Shown here: piece by piece, positions 52,426 to 61,265 of the stretch
How positions within the stretch are numbered: position 1 is the first letter of the stretch
How the letters are laid out: every line of letters starts with the position of its first letter
Assembly: GCF_040256645.1 (NCBI RefSeq)
Contig: NZ_CP158281.1
Location: 372,001-436,000 of the forward strand
DNA: 64,000 bases
Direction: 5' to 3'
From: Brevibacterium sp. CBA3109
Lineage (GTDB): Bacteria; Actinomycetota; Actinomycetes; Actinomycetales; Brevibacteriaceae
Made by a program: the position numbers and the translations under genes
The notes under the pieces: generated by a model
Databases searched by the model: none
Seen by the model: the letters and a program-made list of their open reading frames with translations, nothing else
Told to the model about the DNA's origin: nothing

Positions 52426-53721
52426 TCATCGTTTCGCACTAGGTTCGTTGTCGGAGCGACGAGAGGCAGGGGCGAGTATTCCGGCGATTCCCTGCCCGGC
52501 TCGATCACCGGAGACCAAAGCGCCTTGGATCGAGCCGGTGTCACGGTGGTCGCCGCAGACGAATATTCTCTCAGAGATCCGCTGCACCGATCGGTCGATC
52601 AGAGGGGGAGTCGAGACCGGCAGTGCGTGCGGAAGCCGATGATTGATCAGAACCTGCCACCGGCGCGTCGACGCGCCGTAGATGCGTTCGAGATGCTGCC
52701 GGATCTCCCGTTCGTCGGCCAGACCGTCGGGCCGATCGAGCAGCGTCGTCGCCTCAATGAGCGCCGATCCCGCAGGCGCGTAGCTCGGTGCTGCATTTGA
52801 GACCACTGCCGTGTGCCAGACGGGCCCATTTGGGCCTCCCTGGGGAGCCGAGGCATCCAGCACCAACAGCGGATCCTCGAGTGGAGGTTCCGGAGCTTGG
52901 AACCACCAGGTCGTCAGTCCGCGTGTAGGAGGAGTCTTCTCGCCGGTCAGTTCCTCGAGATCCTCAGCACCGACTGCGGTGACAGCGACACGCGCCCGTA
53001 TCCGTCCCCGGTCGGTGTCGACTTCCACACCATTGTCGGTCTCGCGAAGGTCTCGCACGGCGGTGTTCACGCGCACGGGCGCTCCGAGAGAAGCCGCCAT
53101 CTGCTCGGGCAGAGCCGCCATGCCTTTACTGGGCAGACCGGGGATCGCGCGCACGAACGATCTCATCAGCAGGCGGGCATAGTTCGCTGAGCTTGCGCCA
53201 GAACTGTCGGCCAGCACACCGGCCAGGAACGTGTCGATGACGTCTCGGCGCAATGCTCCCGTGACTCCCACAGCATCCAAAGAGTCTGCCAGAGTTGAGT
53301 CCCGCGTCGCCCGCGAGGCTGACGATGGCCGCAGCAGAGTCGGACCGAGCCACCTCAGAAGTCCGCGGATCTCCTTCGGTTTGATCAGTCCAGAGCTCAA
53401 CACCGATGACTCGCCGCCAGGCCGACTCAAGGATGCGCGCAGCGTGGTCAGACGCTGTCCCTTGCGGACCATCACTCCTGCGCCGAAGGTCTGCAGGTCC
53501 AGTGAGGCGACGTCGATGAAGGCGCGCACTGCGGGGTACGCAGGATTGAGCAGCTGAAACCCGCGGTCACAGAGGAAGCCGTCGATTCGATCGGTGCGCA
53601 CACGACCGCCCACCCCATCACGCGATTCGCAGATCTGGACAGTCAAGCCGTTGCGCTGCAACCGTCTGGCACACTGCAGGCCTGCGAGACCTGCTCCCAC
53701 GACTACAACGTCGGCGTCCAC
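52426..53721 (-). CDS. FAD-dependent amine oxidase-like oxidoreductase
   Basis: 431 residues from the GTG at 53721, preceded by AGGAG. The dinucleotide motif ADVVVVGAGLAGLQCARRL is followed by ESRDGVGGRVRTD, the FAD/substrate motif of the amine oxidase and protoporphyrinogen oxidase group. LNPAYPAVRAFID and a C-terminal ERIFVCGDHRDTGSIQGAL (the second FAD contact) are present. The substrate could be an amine, porphyrinogen or carotenoid-type compound; the sequence resembles NAD(P)-binding proteins of unknown function in this family. It is separated by 64 bases from the BPL_N gene on the same strand. Confidence 0.8.
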   Translation of the reverse strand: MDADVVVVGAGLAGLQCARRLQRNGLTVQICESRDGVGGRVRTDRIDGFLCDRGFQLLNPAYPAVRAFIDVASLDLQTFGAGVMVRKGQRLTTLRASLSRPGGESSVLSSGLIKPKEIRGLLRWLGPTLLRPSSASRATRDSTLADSLDAVGVTGALRRDVIDTFLAGVLADSSGASSANYARLLMRSFVRAIPGLPSKGMAALPEQMAASLGAPVRVNTAVRDLRETDNGVEVDTDRGRIRARVAVTAVGAEDLEELTGEKTPPTRGLTTWWFQAPEPPLEDPLLVLDASAPQGGPNGPVWHTAVVSNAAPSYAPAGSALIEATTLLDRPDGLADEREIRQHLERIYGASTRRWQVLINHRLPHALPVSTPPLIDRSVQRISERIFVCGDHRDTGSIQGALVSGDRAGQGIAGILAPASRRSDNEPSAKR

Positions 53722-53852
53722 GATTCTCCTCTTCTCGGTTCGACACCAGCATACGCGTCGCGCCACCGTGGAACATTGAGTCATCGGAATGCTGTGGGCT
53801 TCGAGACCGAGAACGCCAGCTCAGGTCATAGCGGGCGTGCCGAAGTCGCTGC

Positions 53853-54120
53853 TCATTGTGCGCGGACGGTCAAGACTGTGGTGGATGAGCGTGAGCGATG
53901 CACTCGAGGCTGACGGAGCCGAGGATGAGGCTGGCGAACTCCCCGTGGCCGTGGGTTCCCAGGACCAACAGTTGGGCATTCTCGCTGACTGTGATGAGCT
54001 CGGTGGCGGGACGGCCATGTGTTAACCGTTGGCGAGCCGGCACGGGACAGCCGTTGTCGAAGGCCCTGATGATCGCGTCTGCCTGCAGTTCTTTGGCCTT
54101 GTCCTCGAAGGCGGCCGCGT
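53853..54120 (-). pseudogene. Universal stress protein remnant
   Basis: The minus strand reads AAAFEDKAKELQADAIIRAF, then HGRPATELITVSENAQLLVL, GTHGHGEFASLILGSVSLEC, matching the ATP-binding C-terminal half of UspA proteins (G-x-x-G-H-G, then G-S-V-S). The frame hits TGA at 53870-53872; shifting one base restores the usual ending TTVLTVRAQ and a stop at 53853. The N-terminal half is not recognisable to the right of 54120, so the gene is both truncated and frameshifted. Confidence 0.75.
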
Positions 54121-54405
54121 CGGATCCTCAGTGCTGCGGGCTCACCCCAAGCCGCGTCTGCCGTTTCGAGGTCCGATGGCGGCAGAGCTTCGTTTCAGTG
54201 CTTGCGAGGAATTCACAGCTGGAATACCCGGTCGAGTAGATGGGTCTATCGCGTTCTCATCATCGCTGACAGACTTGGTCCAAGAGTCCGACCATCATCC
54301 GCCGGTTGTGGGCGCGATCTGCTCGCAGAAAGCAGGACGGCACCAGTTCAGCGACTGCGTCTGCGACACGGTTGCTCGACAGCATGTCTTAGGAGGACAG
54401 ACAGC
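54121..54405. other. Spacer upstream of the NADH dehydrogenase
   Basis: Contains the promoter of the NADH dehydrogenase and possibly further decayed stress-protein sequence. No gene seen. Confidence 0.35.
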
Positions 54406-55755
54406 ATGAACGAAACTATTGCCGAACCGCGGGCGGCGGGCGAGGAATCTGTGGCACGAACCTACGAAGTCGTGATCGTCGGCGCCGGCTTCGCTGGCCT
54501 CGAAGCAGCCAAACGCCTCGGGAGGGGCGGAGTCGACGTGCTCTTGCTCGATCAGAACAACTATCACCAGTTCCAGCCCCTGTTGTACCAAGTGGCAACC
54601 GCCCAGATCGCCCTGTCGACGGTGGCTCGCCCACTGCGCTCCATCCTCCACAGGGAGAGCAGGCATGTCACAATTCGCACTGCGCAAGTAGCTGCGATCG
54701 ATGCAGCGAGGAAAACGGTCACCACCGCAGACGGTGTGCGCTACCGAGCGGAGATCTTAGTGATCGCCTCGGGTGCGGAGCCGAACTTCTTCGATACTCC
54801 CGGAGCGGAAGATCACGCCTACCCCCTGTATTCGGTCGACGACGCCGCCCGATTGTCATCAGCACTGCTCGGAGCTGTGGAGCGAGCATCCGCGAACCAA
54901 GATCACTCCGCCAACAGGAAGTTCGCGGTTGCCGTGGTCGGCGCCGGGCCCAATGGTGTCGAAACCGCCGGGGCGATCGCCGAAAACATCAGGGACGTAG
55001 TCGGCAAGTACTATTCGCACGATTTCGCGTCGTCGTGCGCGGTCCACCTGGTGGACATGGTCGACACTGTGCTGCCGCCCTTCTCGCAGGCATCGCAGCA
55101 ATACACCAGGGACCGGTTGGAGAAACTCGGCGTCAAGGTGCATTTGGGCAGTGCGGTCTCGGAAGTCTCCGATACAGATATCTCCCTTGCCGATGGGACG
55201 AAGATCGATGCGGAGATCGTCATCTGGGCCGCCGGATTGAAAGCCTCACACCTACTGGAGCCTGCCGGACTCACGACCGGTCGTGGAGGACGGGTCGATG
55301 TGGCCAAAGACCTGACGGCACCGGACTGCCAGGGAGTCTATGTCCTTGGTGATGCCGCCAATATCGTCGATGCCAAGGATCGGAAGCTGCCGCAGCTGGG
55401 ATCGGTGGCCAAACAGTCGGGCCGATGGGCGGCAGACAATATTCGAGCCGACCTGACTGGACGGCCCCGCCGCGAATTCAAGTTCGTCGATATGGGGTAT
55501 ATGGCCATGATCGGTCGAGGGCAGTCAGTGGCCGAGCTGACTCCGCGCCGATACCAAGTGCAAGGGATGCCGGCATTCCTTGGCTGGCTGGCAGTCCACG
55601 CAGTTCTCCTCTCAGGCTGGCAACAACGTGCCGGGGCGGTGCTGTCCTGGGCTCGTGACTATCTGACGACGAGTCGGCCTCACGCCGTGGTCTATCGACC
55701 AGAGGCTTACGAGATCGCCAGGTATGCCCGAACAGAACATCCATCCGCAGTCTGA
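54406..55755 (+). CDS. Type II NADH dehydrogenase (NAD(P)/FAD-dependent oxidoreductase)
   Basis: 449 residues from the ATG at 54406 with AGGAGG 9 bases upstream. Two dinucleotide-binding sites: VVIVGAGFAGLEAAKRLGRG for FAD and VAVVGAGPNGVETAGAIAEN for NADH. NNYHQFQPLLYQVATAQI and QLGSVAKQSGRWAADNI are typical of NDH-2. The C-terminal region contains LGWLAVHAVLLSGW, an amphipathic or membrane-associated stretch. It passes electrons from NADH to the quinone pool without proton pumping. Confidence 0.88.
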   Translation: MNETIAEPRAAGEESVARTYEVVIVGAGFAGLEAAKRLGRGGVDVLLLDQNNYHQFQPLLYQVATAQIALSTVARPLRSILHRESRHVTIRTAQVAAIDAARKTVTTADGVRYRAEILVIASGAEPNFFDTPGAEDHAYPLYSVDDAARLSSALLGAVERASANQDHSANRKFAVAVVGAGPNGVETAGAIAENIRDVVGKYYSHDFASSCAVHLVDMVDTVLPPFSQASQQYTRDRLEKLGVKVHLGSAVSEVSDTDISLADGTKIDAEIVIWAAGLKASHLLEPAGLTTGRGGRVDVAKDLTAPDCQGVYVLGDAANIVDAKDRKLPQLGSVAKQSGRWAADNIRADLTGRPRREFKFVDMGYMAMIGRGQSVAELTPRRYQVQGMPAFLGWLAVHAVLLSGWQQRAGAVLSWARDYLTTSRPHAVVYRPEAYEIARYARTEHPSAV

Positions 55756-55774
55756 GAACCAGTTGAGGTGGTTC

Positions 55775-55802
55775 ACCGGGCGCACTGTACGGTGCGCCCG
55801 GT
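55775..55802 (+). terminator. Hairpin after the NADH dehydrogenase
   Basis: Perfect 11-bp arms ACCGGGCGCAC and GTGCGCCCGGT with a 6-base loop, 20 bases after the stop. Confidence 0.75.
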
Positions 55803-55970
55803 GTCCTGCGTGGTCCTTAAGTTCCGCGATCTCCCGGCGGCCGAGGCGTTCTAGGTCAGGCAACGCTCTGGGCGAAGATGACACGCTCAATTGTGCGCAC
55901 TGAAAGATGCCGCTCTCATCGACGTGGTCGGGCTTGGTGGGCACTCGCCGAATCGGGGGAGTGCTAGATT

Positions 55971-56309
55971 GTGATTATGAGCACTGAAAAGATAACGACG
56001 CGACCAGACTTTCCCCGACCTGGGCGGGCACAGGCTCCCACCGGTGACGAGGTCGAGAAGGTCTTCGAGCGCTTCTCTCCCGCTTATGAGAAGCAAGCAG
56101 CGGATGTCTGGGATGCGCTGGAAGAGCAGGATCTGAAAGTCTGGATCATCGACGGTGGTGAGAACGATGGCGAAATGATCTGCGCGGGTCGAGCCTACGA
56201 TGACGCGGCTTTGGTGATCCATCTCGAAGACCCCAACGAGGCGCTGGCTGTCGCAGCGGCCCGGGACGCGGGCAAGCTTGACGACTACATCGCCTCCGGG
56301 CTGGGCTGA
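55971..56309 (+). CDS. Hypothetical acidic protein
   Basis: 112 residues from the GTG at 55971, which follows GGGGGAG at 9 bases; an ATG two codons on is an alternative. The sequence is acidic and without membrane segments (VEKVFERFSPAYEKQAADVW, IIDGGENDGEMICAG). No family is recognised. Codon use and the ribosome site argue that it is real. It stands alone between the NADH dehydrogenase and a recombinase remnant. Confidence 0.6.
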   Translation: MIMSTEKITTRPDFPRPGRAQAPTGDEVEKVFERFSPAYEKQAADVWDALEEQDLKVWIIDGGENDGEMICAGRAYDDAALVIHLEDPNEALAVAAARDAGKLDDYIASGLG

Positions 56310-56330
56310 GTCCCGGGCGCGATGATAGCG

Positions 56331-56490
56331 CTAGTCGCTGAGTAGGCGGACTCTTCGACAAAGCGCAGCTGTGGACATTCCGAGGCCCCGGGCTGCTTGT
56401 GCAGCAGTTTCACCACTGTCGATGAGTCGAATCGCGTTGCGGATCTGACTGTCGGTGATGGGACGGGGCCGGCCAGGCGGCGATTCGCGG
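56331..56490 (-). pseudogene. C-terminal helix-turn-helix fragment of a serine recombinase
   Basis: The frame reads GRPRPITDSQIRNAIRLIDS, GETAAQAARGLGMSTAALCR and RVRLLSD-stop, the DNA-binding domain of Hin/resolvase-type recombinases. The catalytic domain is not found upstream; an open frame extends to 56657 but its sequence does not fit. It is a leftover of a mobile element or invertase. Confidence 0.6.
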
Positions 56491-56693
56491 TCGAATCTGC
56501 AACGAACGGCTGCCTTCTCTTGACGCCGCGCCGCCAAGGACGTCTCTGGGGAGAGCCAGATCGGCCACATACTCCGCTCTACGGCGTGTGCTGCGCGGGT
56601 GGCTGAGCTGAAAACTTGAAACAAGGAGGCCGGAGCGATTCGCGTTCCAACGACCACAGTGTCCGCTACGCCTTGACACGATCAGATTTTTCT

Positions 56694-56856
56694 ATGTCTG
56701 TGGCCACCTATACCTATGAGGCTCTGCCAGCAGCCGAGAAGAAGGTACTGCCTAAAGAGCAGATAATTGCCGAGTACCGGACTACGCGTGGGCATTGGGA
56801 TGAAAGTGGCCCAGCCATGACGCGCACTGACGACATTGCCATCCGCGCCCCAAACG
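56694..56856 (+). pseudogene. Small reading frame cut at its 3' end by the ISL3 element
   Basis: Starts MSVATYTYEALPAAEKKVLP and runs into the IS. Removing the IS and one target copy would give a protein of about 58 residues ending RAPNVFIL-stop. No family recognised and no strong ribosome site, so it may never have been a gene. Confidence 0.3.
56849..56856. repeat. Left 8-bp target-site duplication of the ISL3 element
   Basis: CCCAAACG, repeated at 58257-58264 directly outside the other end. Confidence 0.88.
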
Positions 56857-58256
56857 GGCTCTTCATAAATAGGGCTGTAGGAGCCTGCCCATTCCTCCGG
56901 CATGGAGGAGTGACCGGATGAGATAGTTGCCCCGGTTACGGAATCCCAACGCGATCCCACGCAGATGCTCCAGCCTGCCGTTGATCGCTTCCGTGGGCCC
57001 GTTCGACGTTCCCGGGTGGTCGAAATACGCCAGAACATCGCTACGACGGCGTTGAAACGTCGTTCGTAGACTCCGCAACTCCTTCAACTCGTCCGGGATC
57101 GTGTCGGCCAGCTTGTCGATGAGCCCGGCCATGATCGTTTTGCCTTTCTTCGGGGCGGCGGCATAGGCCTTGATCGTGTCTTGGTAGAACTGCCAACACA
57201 CCACCAAAGCCGCATGATTATCGGCTGCGAAGACCGTGTTGAGTCGGTGTTTCTGCTTCTCAGATAGCAGCCCAACTCGGGTACGGATCGCTTTCCGAAT
57301 CCCGTACAAGTCATCTCCAGCCCGGCCCCGACGACCATGGAGCTCGGTCTGGAGTCGTCTCCTTGTCTCGCCGAGCTTCGTTCCAACGAGAGCAACAACA
57401 TGGAACGGATCCATGACCGTGACCGCGTCGGGGACTACTTCGGTCGCGGCTTTCTTGTACCCGGCGAAGGCATCCATAGCGACGTGGGCGATCCCGGTCC
57501 GGAAATCATCGGGCTGATTGTTGAGCCAATCAGAGAACACGTCGGCCGAACGGCCGGGAACGATGTCGATCAACCCTGCTGGCCTGTTGGCGAGGTCAAC
57601 GATGACGGTGACCCACCGGTCGAGACCGCGATGGGACCAGCAATGTTCATCGACTCCGATCGTGGTGACCCCATCAAGCCTGGTCGCATCGGCAAGCAGC
57701 AACGTCCGGCCGAGATCAAGCACTGCCGAGCAGACTGTGTTCCACGACGTCGCAAGGTTCTTCGCGATGGCGTGGATGCTCATCTTGTCGATCACGACGG
57801 ATTTCAAAGCCCAAAGACGTGCAGGCCGAGAAAGCTTCGAGCGGCCCACACACGCCTTCGCCGGTGACTGCGACCACCGGCGATCGCAACTGGGGCACGC
57901 GTACGTGCGGATGCGGATGGCCAGGGTCACGGCTGTAAGCCCGATCGGGGGGATGGACGAGCCGGCGAATCCGTGTGGATCGGACTCGTCCCGGCCGCTG
58001 GCATTCAGGGCAGTCGGCGTTGCCGTCGGTGATCAGGCACAACACGGTCAAGTGCCTACCTGTGTGGTGTTGGCCGATCGCGGTGAGCCCGAGCTCATCC
58101 AGGCGGAGTGTGGTGTCGAGGCAGGGCGGGGTAAAGTTGTGCATCAGGGACCTTGGGTCGTGATGGAGTCTTGAACACCTACATCATTGCACCCAGGGTC
58201 CCGTTGTCGTTCGAGGTTGCCTCAGCTCTTGAGCACCGCCCTATTTATGAAGAGCC
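56857..58256. mobile_element. ISL3-family insertion sequence, 1400 bp
   Basis: The terminal inverted repeat is GGCTCTTCATAAATAGGGC at the left end and its exact complement at the right end, followed inside by TGT versus GGT. An 8-bp duplication CCCAAACG flanks it, the usual size for ISL3. It carries one transposase gene on the minus strand, frameshifted. The right end lies one base away from the dyad upstream of the YtxH operon. Confidence 0.92.
56863..58144 (-). pseudogene. ISL3-family transposase, frameshifted in a G run
   Basis: The N-terminal zinc-finger part (58144 to about 57950) has ADCPECQRPGRVRSTRIRRL. The remainder from about 57945 to 56863 has CPSCDRRWSQ, TTIGVDEHCWSHRG, VAMDAFAGYKKA, DPFHVVALVG and SNGPTEAINGRLEHLRGIA, i.e. 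the DDE core and C-terminus. The two frames join if one base is removed from the six-base G run at 57947-57952, giving RRLVHPPIGLTAV. Either a recent disabling mutation or a sequencing error in a homopolymer. Confidence 0.85.
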
Positions 58257-58264
58257 CCCAAACG
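58257..58264. repeat. Right 8-bp target-site duplication of the ISL3 element
   Basis: Second copy of CCCAAACG. Confidence 0.88.
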
Positions 58265-58265
58265 T

Positions 58266-58280
58266 GTTTATACTGTAATC
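58266..58280. promoter_or_regulatory. Dyad GTTTA-N5-TAATC upstream of the YtxH operon
   Basis: Same spaced motif as at 63191-63205 and 63311-63325 beside the TetR gene. It lies 69 bases before the ytxH-like start. A second small dyad TGGGT-GATT-ACCCA lies at 58296-58309. Candidate binding site for the TetR regulator at the right end. Confidence 0.5.
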
Positions 58281-58348
58281 TACACCGCATTGAAATGGGT
58301 GATTACCCACGACGATGACTTCGCACAAAGGTGAGGGGATCGATTTTC

Positions 58349-58795
58349 ATGAAGAAGAAGCTAATCCTAGCGACTGGCATCGGGGTCGGGTTCGTGCTCG
58401 GTTCTCGAGCGGGCCGAAAACAGTACAACGCCCTCGTTGCCAGGACCCGCGAGATGTGGAACAGTCCTCAGCTCCAGCGGTTCATCGGTGCTGTGACTGG
58501 CTCGGTCAAAGACCGTGCACCTGACATCGCCGGACAGGCGGGCGCGAAAGCGAAGCAGTTCGGAGCCGGAGCCGCGGATGAGGCTCGTTCGCGTGGACAA
58601 GCCGGTTTAGCCGATACTCTCGACAAGGCCGGCGACTTCGCGCAAGGCGCAGCCAAGTCCGTGGGGGAGGCCGCGTCAAATGCTGCCGCTCGACATAGCA
58701 ACGATTCCAGTGGGAGCTCACCCACTGACACCAGCGCGGAGACCTCGCCTGAGGCTGCGCCGACACAGGCACCTCGCCACGAGTCGGACGCCTAG
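58349..58795 (+). CDS. YtxH-like envelope stress protein
   Basis: 148 residues from the ATG at 58349, with GAGGGG upstream. KKKLILATGIGVGFVLGSRA is a short N-terminal membrane helix with the Gly-rich YtxH pattern, followed by GRKQYNALVARTREMWNS. The remainder is Ala/Gly/Lys-rich and probably helical, with a Ser/Thr/Pro tail. First gene of a five-gene envelope-stress cluster. Exact function unknown; homologues are induced by general stress. Confidence 0.75.
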   Translation: MKKKLILATGIGVGFVLGSRAGRKQYNALVARTREMWNSPQLQRFIGAVTGSVKDRAPDIAGQAGAKAKQFGAGAADEARSRGQAGLADTLDKAGDFAQGAAKSVGEAASNAAARHSNDSSGSSPTDTSAETSPEAAPTQAPRHESDA

Positions 58796-58924
58796 CAGAC
58801 TTCGACAACGATCAGCCTCCGCAGCTCATCGTATTGAACGGCCTCTGGGTCAGCGTGTGTGCCGATTCTCTTATCTCAGAAACAGAGGGTCCAGTCCGCC
58901 CTCGCCTTCGAAAGCAGGTGCCTG

Positions 58925-59344
58925 ATGTCTGACTATGTCCCTAGTTCAACGAGCGCCGTCTCGACTGGTGAGCTCGTCTCGCAATTGTCAGAGCAGGCTA
59001 CACGCCTGGTCCGTGATGAAATTCAGCTCGCGCAGATCGAGATGAGCGCGAAAGCCAAACAGGCCGGCGTTGGTGCGGGCCTGCTCGGTGCGGGCGGCAT
59101 TATCGCCCTATTTGGTCTCGGTGCGGGAATCGCGACCGGCATCATCGCCCTCGCTCTCGTCATGCCGGCATGGTTAGCGGGTCTGATTGTCACCGTTTTT
59201 CTGCTCGCTGTCGCAGGGATTGCCGTACTGGTCGGGAAGACTAGAGTCACTGCGACTACGCCCGTGCCCGAGCGCGCAATCGAGGGTACGAAGCGCTCTG
59301 TGGACACAGTGAAGAAAGGAGCCCGTGATGGCGGACACCATTGA
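58925..59344 (+). CDS. Phage holin family (PF07332-like) membrane protein
   Basis: 139 residues. STGELVSQLSEQATRLVRDE and IQLAQIEMSAKAKQAGVGAG are the amphipathic start; two hydrophobic segments follow (LLGAGGIIALFGLGAGIATG and a second around AWLAGLIVTVFLLAVAGIAV). This is the actinobacterial holin-superfamily III / DUF1469 type, which is chromosomal and not part of a phage here. The end overlaps the DUF3618 gene by 17 bases. Confidence 0.83.
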   Translation: MSDYVPSSTSAVSTGELVSQLSEQATRLVRDEIQLAQIEMSAKAKQAGVGAGLLGAGGIIALFGLGAGIATGIIALALVMPAWLAGLIVTVFLLAVAGIAVLVGKTRVTATTPVPERAIEGTKRSVDTVKKGARDGGHH

Positions 59345-59768
59345 TGCGGGTCCCGCCTCGTCGTCGGATAGACCGGGTCCGGACGCCTCCCAAGCCGAGG
59401 TCGAGGCTGACATTGCCCGTACCCGTGAGCAGCTTGGCCAGACACTGGCCCAGCTCGTCGAGAAATTCGACGTCAGAGCCGGGGCCGAGCGCACGATCGA
59501 GGAGATCAAAGACAACGCGACCCATACTCTCGACGAGGCGGGTCACAAGGTGACTGAGAAGCTCTCAGCAGCCACCGGTGCAGTGAAGTCTGTGTTCTCC
59601 TACGACGATGAGACCACCTCCGCGGCTGCCGGAGCCGGACCGGACACAACGGCAGAGACCCATCTGGCATTGAGGTCTCGACCTGACTGGGCCAGTCTTG
59701 CGCCGTTGATGATCGCCTCGGGCCTGGCCCTGACTGCTGTCATTGTTGCGGTGGGGTGGCGGCGATGA
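59328..59768 (+). CDS. DUF3618 domain protein
   Basis: 146 residues. The DUF3618 signature SQAEVEADIARTREQLGQTL and AQLVEKFDVRAGAE is near the N-terminus, then a helical stretch and one C-terminal membrane segment (PLMIASGLALTAVIVAVGW). GAAAGGAG lies 6 bases before the ATG. Commonly co-encoded with holin-type proteins in actinobacteria. It overlaps the next start as ATGA. Confidence 0.85.
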   Translation: MADTIDAGPASSSDRPGPDASQAEVEADIARTREQLGQTLAQLVEKFDVRAGAERTIEEIKDNATHTLDEAGHKVTEKLSAATGAVKSVFSYDDETTSAAAGAGPDTTAETHLALRSRPDWASLAPLMIASGLALTAVIVAVGWRR

Positions 59769-60931
59769 CCGGCAGAAGACGGTCAGCATCCGGGCCTCCG
59801 ATACGCTCTGACCGGCAATCGAGCCGCGATGAGCGTGTGGATGCTGATGATACTGGTCCGGTATCCTATGACGAGGCGAAGGATTCGAGGCACGGTGTCG
59901 CAGCTGAGCATCCGACCAAACCTGATACTCCACAGAAGCTGACCGGACCGACGTGGAAGTACGTGGCGGGCAAGACACTGCGGGAATTCCTCGGCGATGA
60001 CTGCCTGCAGTTAGCTGCTGGTCTGACCTACTATCTGGTTCTCGCATTGTTTCCGGCTCTTCTGGCGATTCTGTCGATCCTGGGTCTGGTGGGCCAAAGT
60101 CAGCAGACGGTTGAGACGGTCACCGGCATCATCACCGATCTTGGCGGAACATCCATCGCGGATACGCTGAGGCCGACTCTGATGCAGTTGGCACAGAACT
60201 CGTCGGCGGGATGGGCATTCGTCATTGGTCTTCTCGTGGCTCTGTGGTCGGCATCTGGATATGTAGTTGCCTTCGGCAAGGCGATGAATCGCATCTATGA
60301 GAAAGGCGAAGGTCGCCCGATCTGGAAGCTTCGCCCTCTCATGCTTCTTGTCACCCTGGTGGCTGTGATTCTGGTTGTCATCGCAGCGTTGATCCTCGTG
60401 GTCTCGGGGCCGGTGGCACAGGCGGTTGGTGGTGCGATCGGGTTCGGCTCGGGTGCTCTGCTGGTGTGGCAGATCGCGAAATGGCCCGTTCTGCTCATCA
60501 TCGTGATCGCTTTGGTCGCTTTGCTCTATCATGCGACACCGAATGTTCGACAGCCGAAGGTCAAGTGGATCAGTCTCGGATCGGTCTTCGCGATTGTCGT
60601 GTGGGTGCTGGCCTCGGCGGCTTTTGCGTTCTACATCGCGAACTTTTCGAATTACGCGAAGACGTATGGGTCCCTGGCAGGGGTCATCATCTTCTTGCTC
60701 TGGCTGTGGATCACGAACATTGCCTTGCTGCTGGGGGCTGAGCTCAATGCTGAAATCGAACGCGGGCGTCAGCTTCAGGGCGGTATACGGGCCGAAGAGG
60801 ATATTCAACTGCCTCCGCGTGAGACGACGACACTGGATAAGGCAGAGCGGAAGAACGCCAAAGATGCTCGGAGAGCACGGGCCCTGAGGAAAACCCGAGG
60901 CGAAAGCGCCCAGCCGACTCGCAACGATTAA
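59765..60931 (+). CDS. YihY/YhjD family inner membrane protein (BrkB-like)
   Basis: 388 residues. A hydrophilic, charged N-terminus of about 55 residues precedes the family core: TLREFLGDDCLQLAAGLTYY, LVGQSQQTVETVTGI, LVALWSASGYVVAFGKAMNR and YGSLAGVIIFLLWLWITN, with six membrane segments. LLGAELNAEIERGRQL then marks the cytoplasmic end. Not an RNase despite old BN names. In this cluster it probably supports the envelope under stress. Confidence 0.88.
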   Translation: MTGRRRSASGPPIRSDRQSSRDERVDADDTGPVSYDEAKDSRHGVAAEHPTKPDTPQKLTGPTWKYVAGKTLREFLGDDCLQLAAGLTYYLVLALFPALLAILSILGLVGQSQQTVETVTGIITDLGGTSIADTLRPTLMQLAQNSSAGWAFVIGLLVALWSASGYVVAFGKAMNRIYEKGEGRPIWKLRPLMLLVTLVAVILVVIAALILVVSGPVAQAVGGAIGFGSGALLVWQIAKWPVLLIIVIALVALLYHATPNVRQPKVKWISLGSVFAIVVWVLASAAFAFYIANFSNYAKTYGSLAGVIIFLLWLWITNIALLLGAELNAEIERGRQLQGGIRAEEDIQLPPRETTTLDKAERKNAKDARRARALRKTRGESAQPTRND

Positions 60932-60962
60932 CAGGAAATGATGACTCGTAGGAGAGTGAGAC

Positions 60963-61265
60963 ATGGTCAAGACCGATGACACAACCGGCAATACCGCGGC
61001 TAAACTGTTGTATCGTCCGTTCGGGCTGATCGGAAGCGTCGCTGGTGGTGCCGTGGCTGGGGTGGTGTTCAAACAGATCTGGAAGCGTGCCACTCCTGGT
61101 GACAACGCCGATGCTCCCGGTGCCTTGGAGTCTGAGCACAGGCTACGTGAGATCTTGGTGGCAGCCGCTTTGCAGGGTGCGCTCTTCGCTCTGGTGAAAG
61201 CATTGGTCGATCGGGGCATGGCAAACGTGTTCACAAAGTTCATCGGCGAATGGCCGGGTGACTGA
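60963..61265 (+). CDS. DUF4235 domain protein
   Basis: 100 residues. AAKLLYRPFGLIGSVAGGAV and AGVVFKQIWKR match the DUF4235 start, and LREILVAAALQGALFALVKA and LVDRG the second half, with two hydrophobic stretches. GGAGAGTGAG precedes the ATG. Last intact gene of the envelope-stress cluster. Confidence 0.82.
   Translation: MVKTDDTTGNTAAKLLYRPFGLIGSVAGGAVAGVVFKQIWKRATPGDNADAPGALESEHRLREILVAAALQGALFALVKALVDRGMANVFTKFIGEWPGD

Noticed and set aside
57947..57952. Programmed frameshifting at the six-G run of the ISL3 transposase
   Set aside because: ISL3 transposases are normally made from one frame; a slip mutation or homopolymer error is simpler. Other copies would need to show the same structure.
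58925..59344. Prophage region suggested by the holin-type protein
   Set aside because: No lysin, tail, capsid or integrase genes are nearby; the cluster is a known chromosomal envelope set in actinobacteria.
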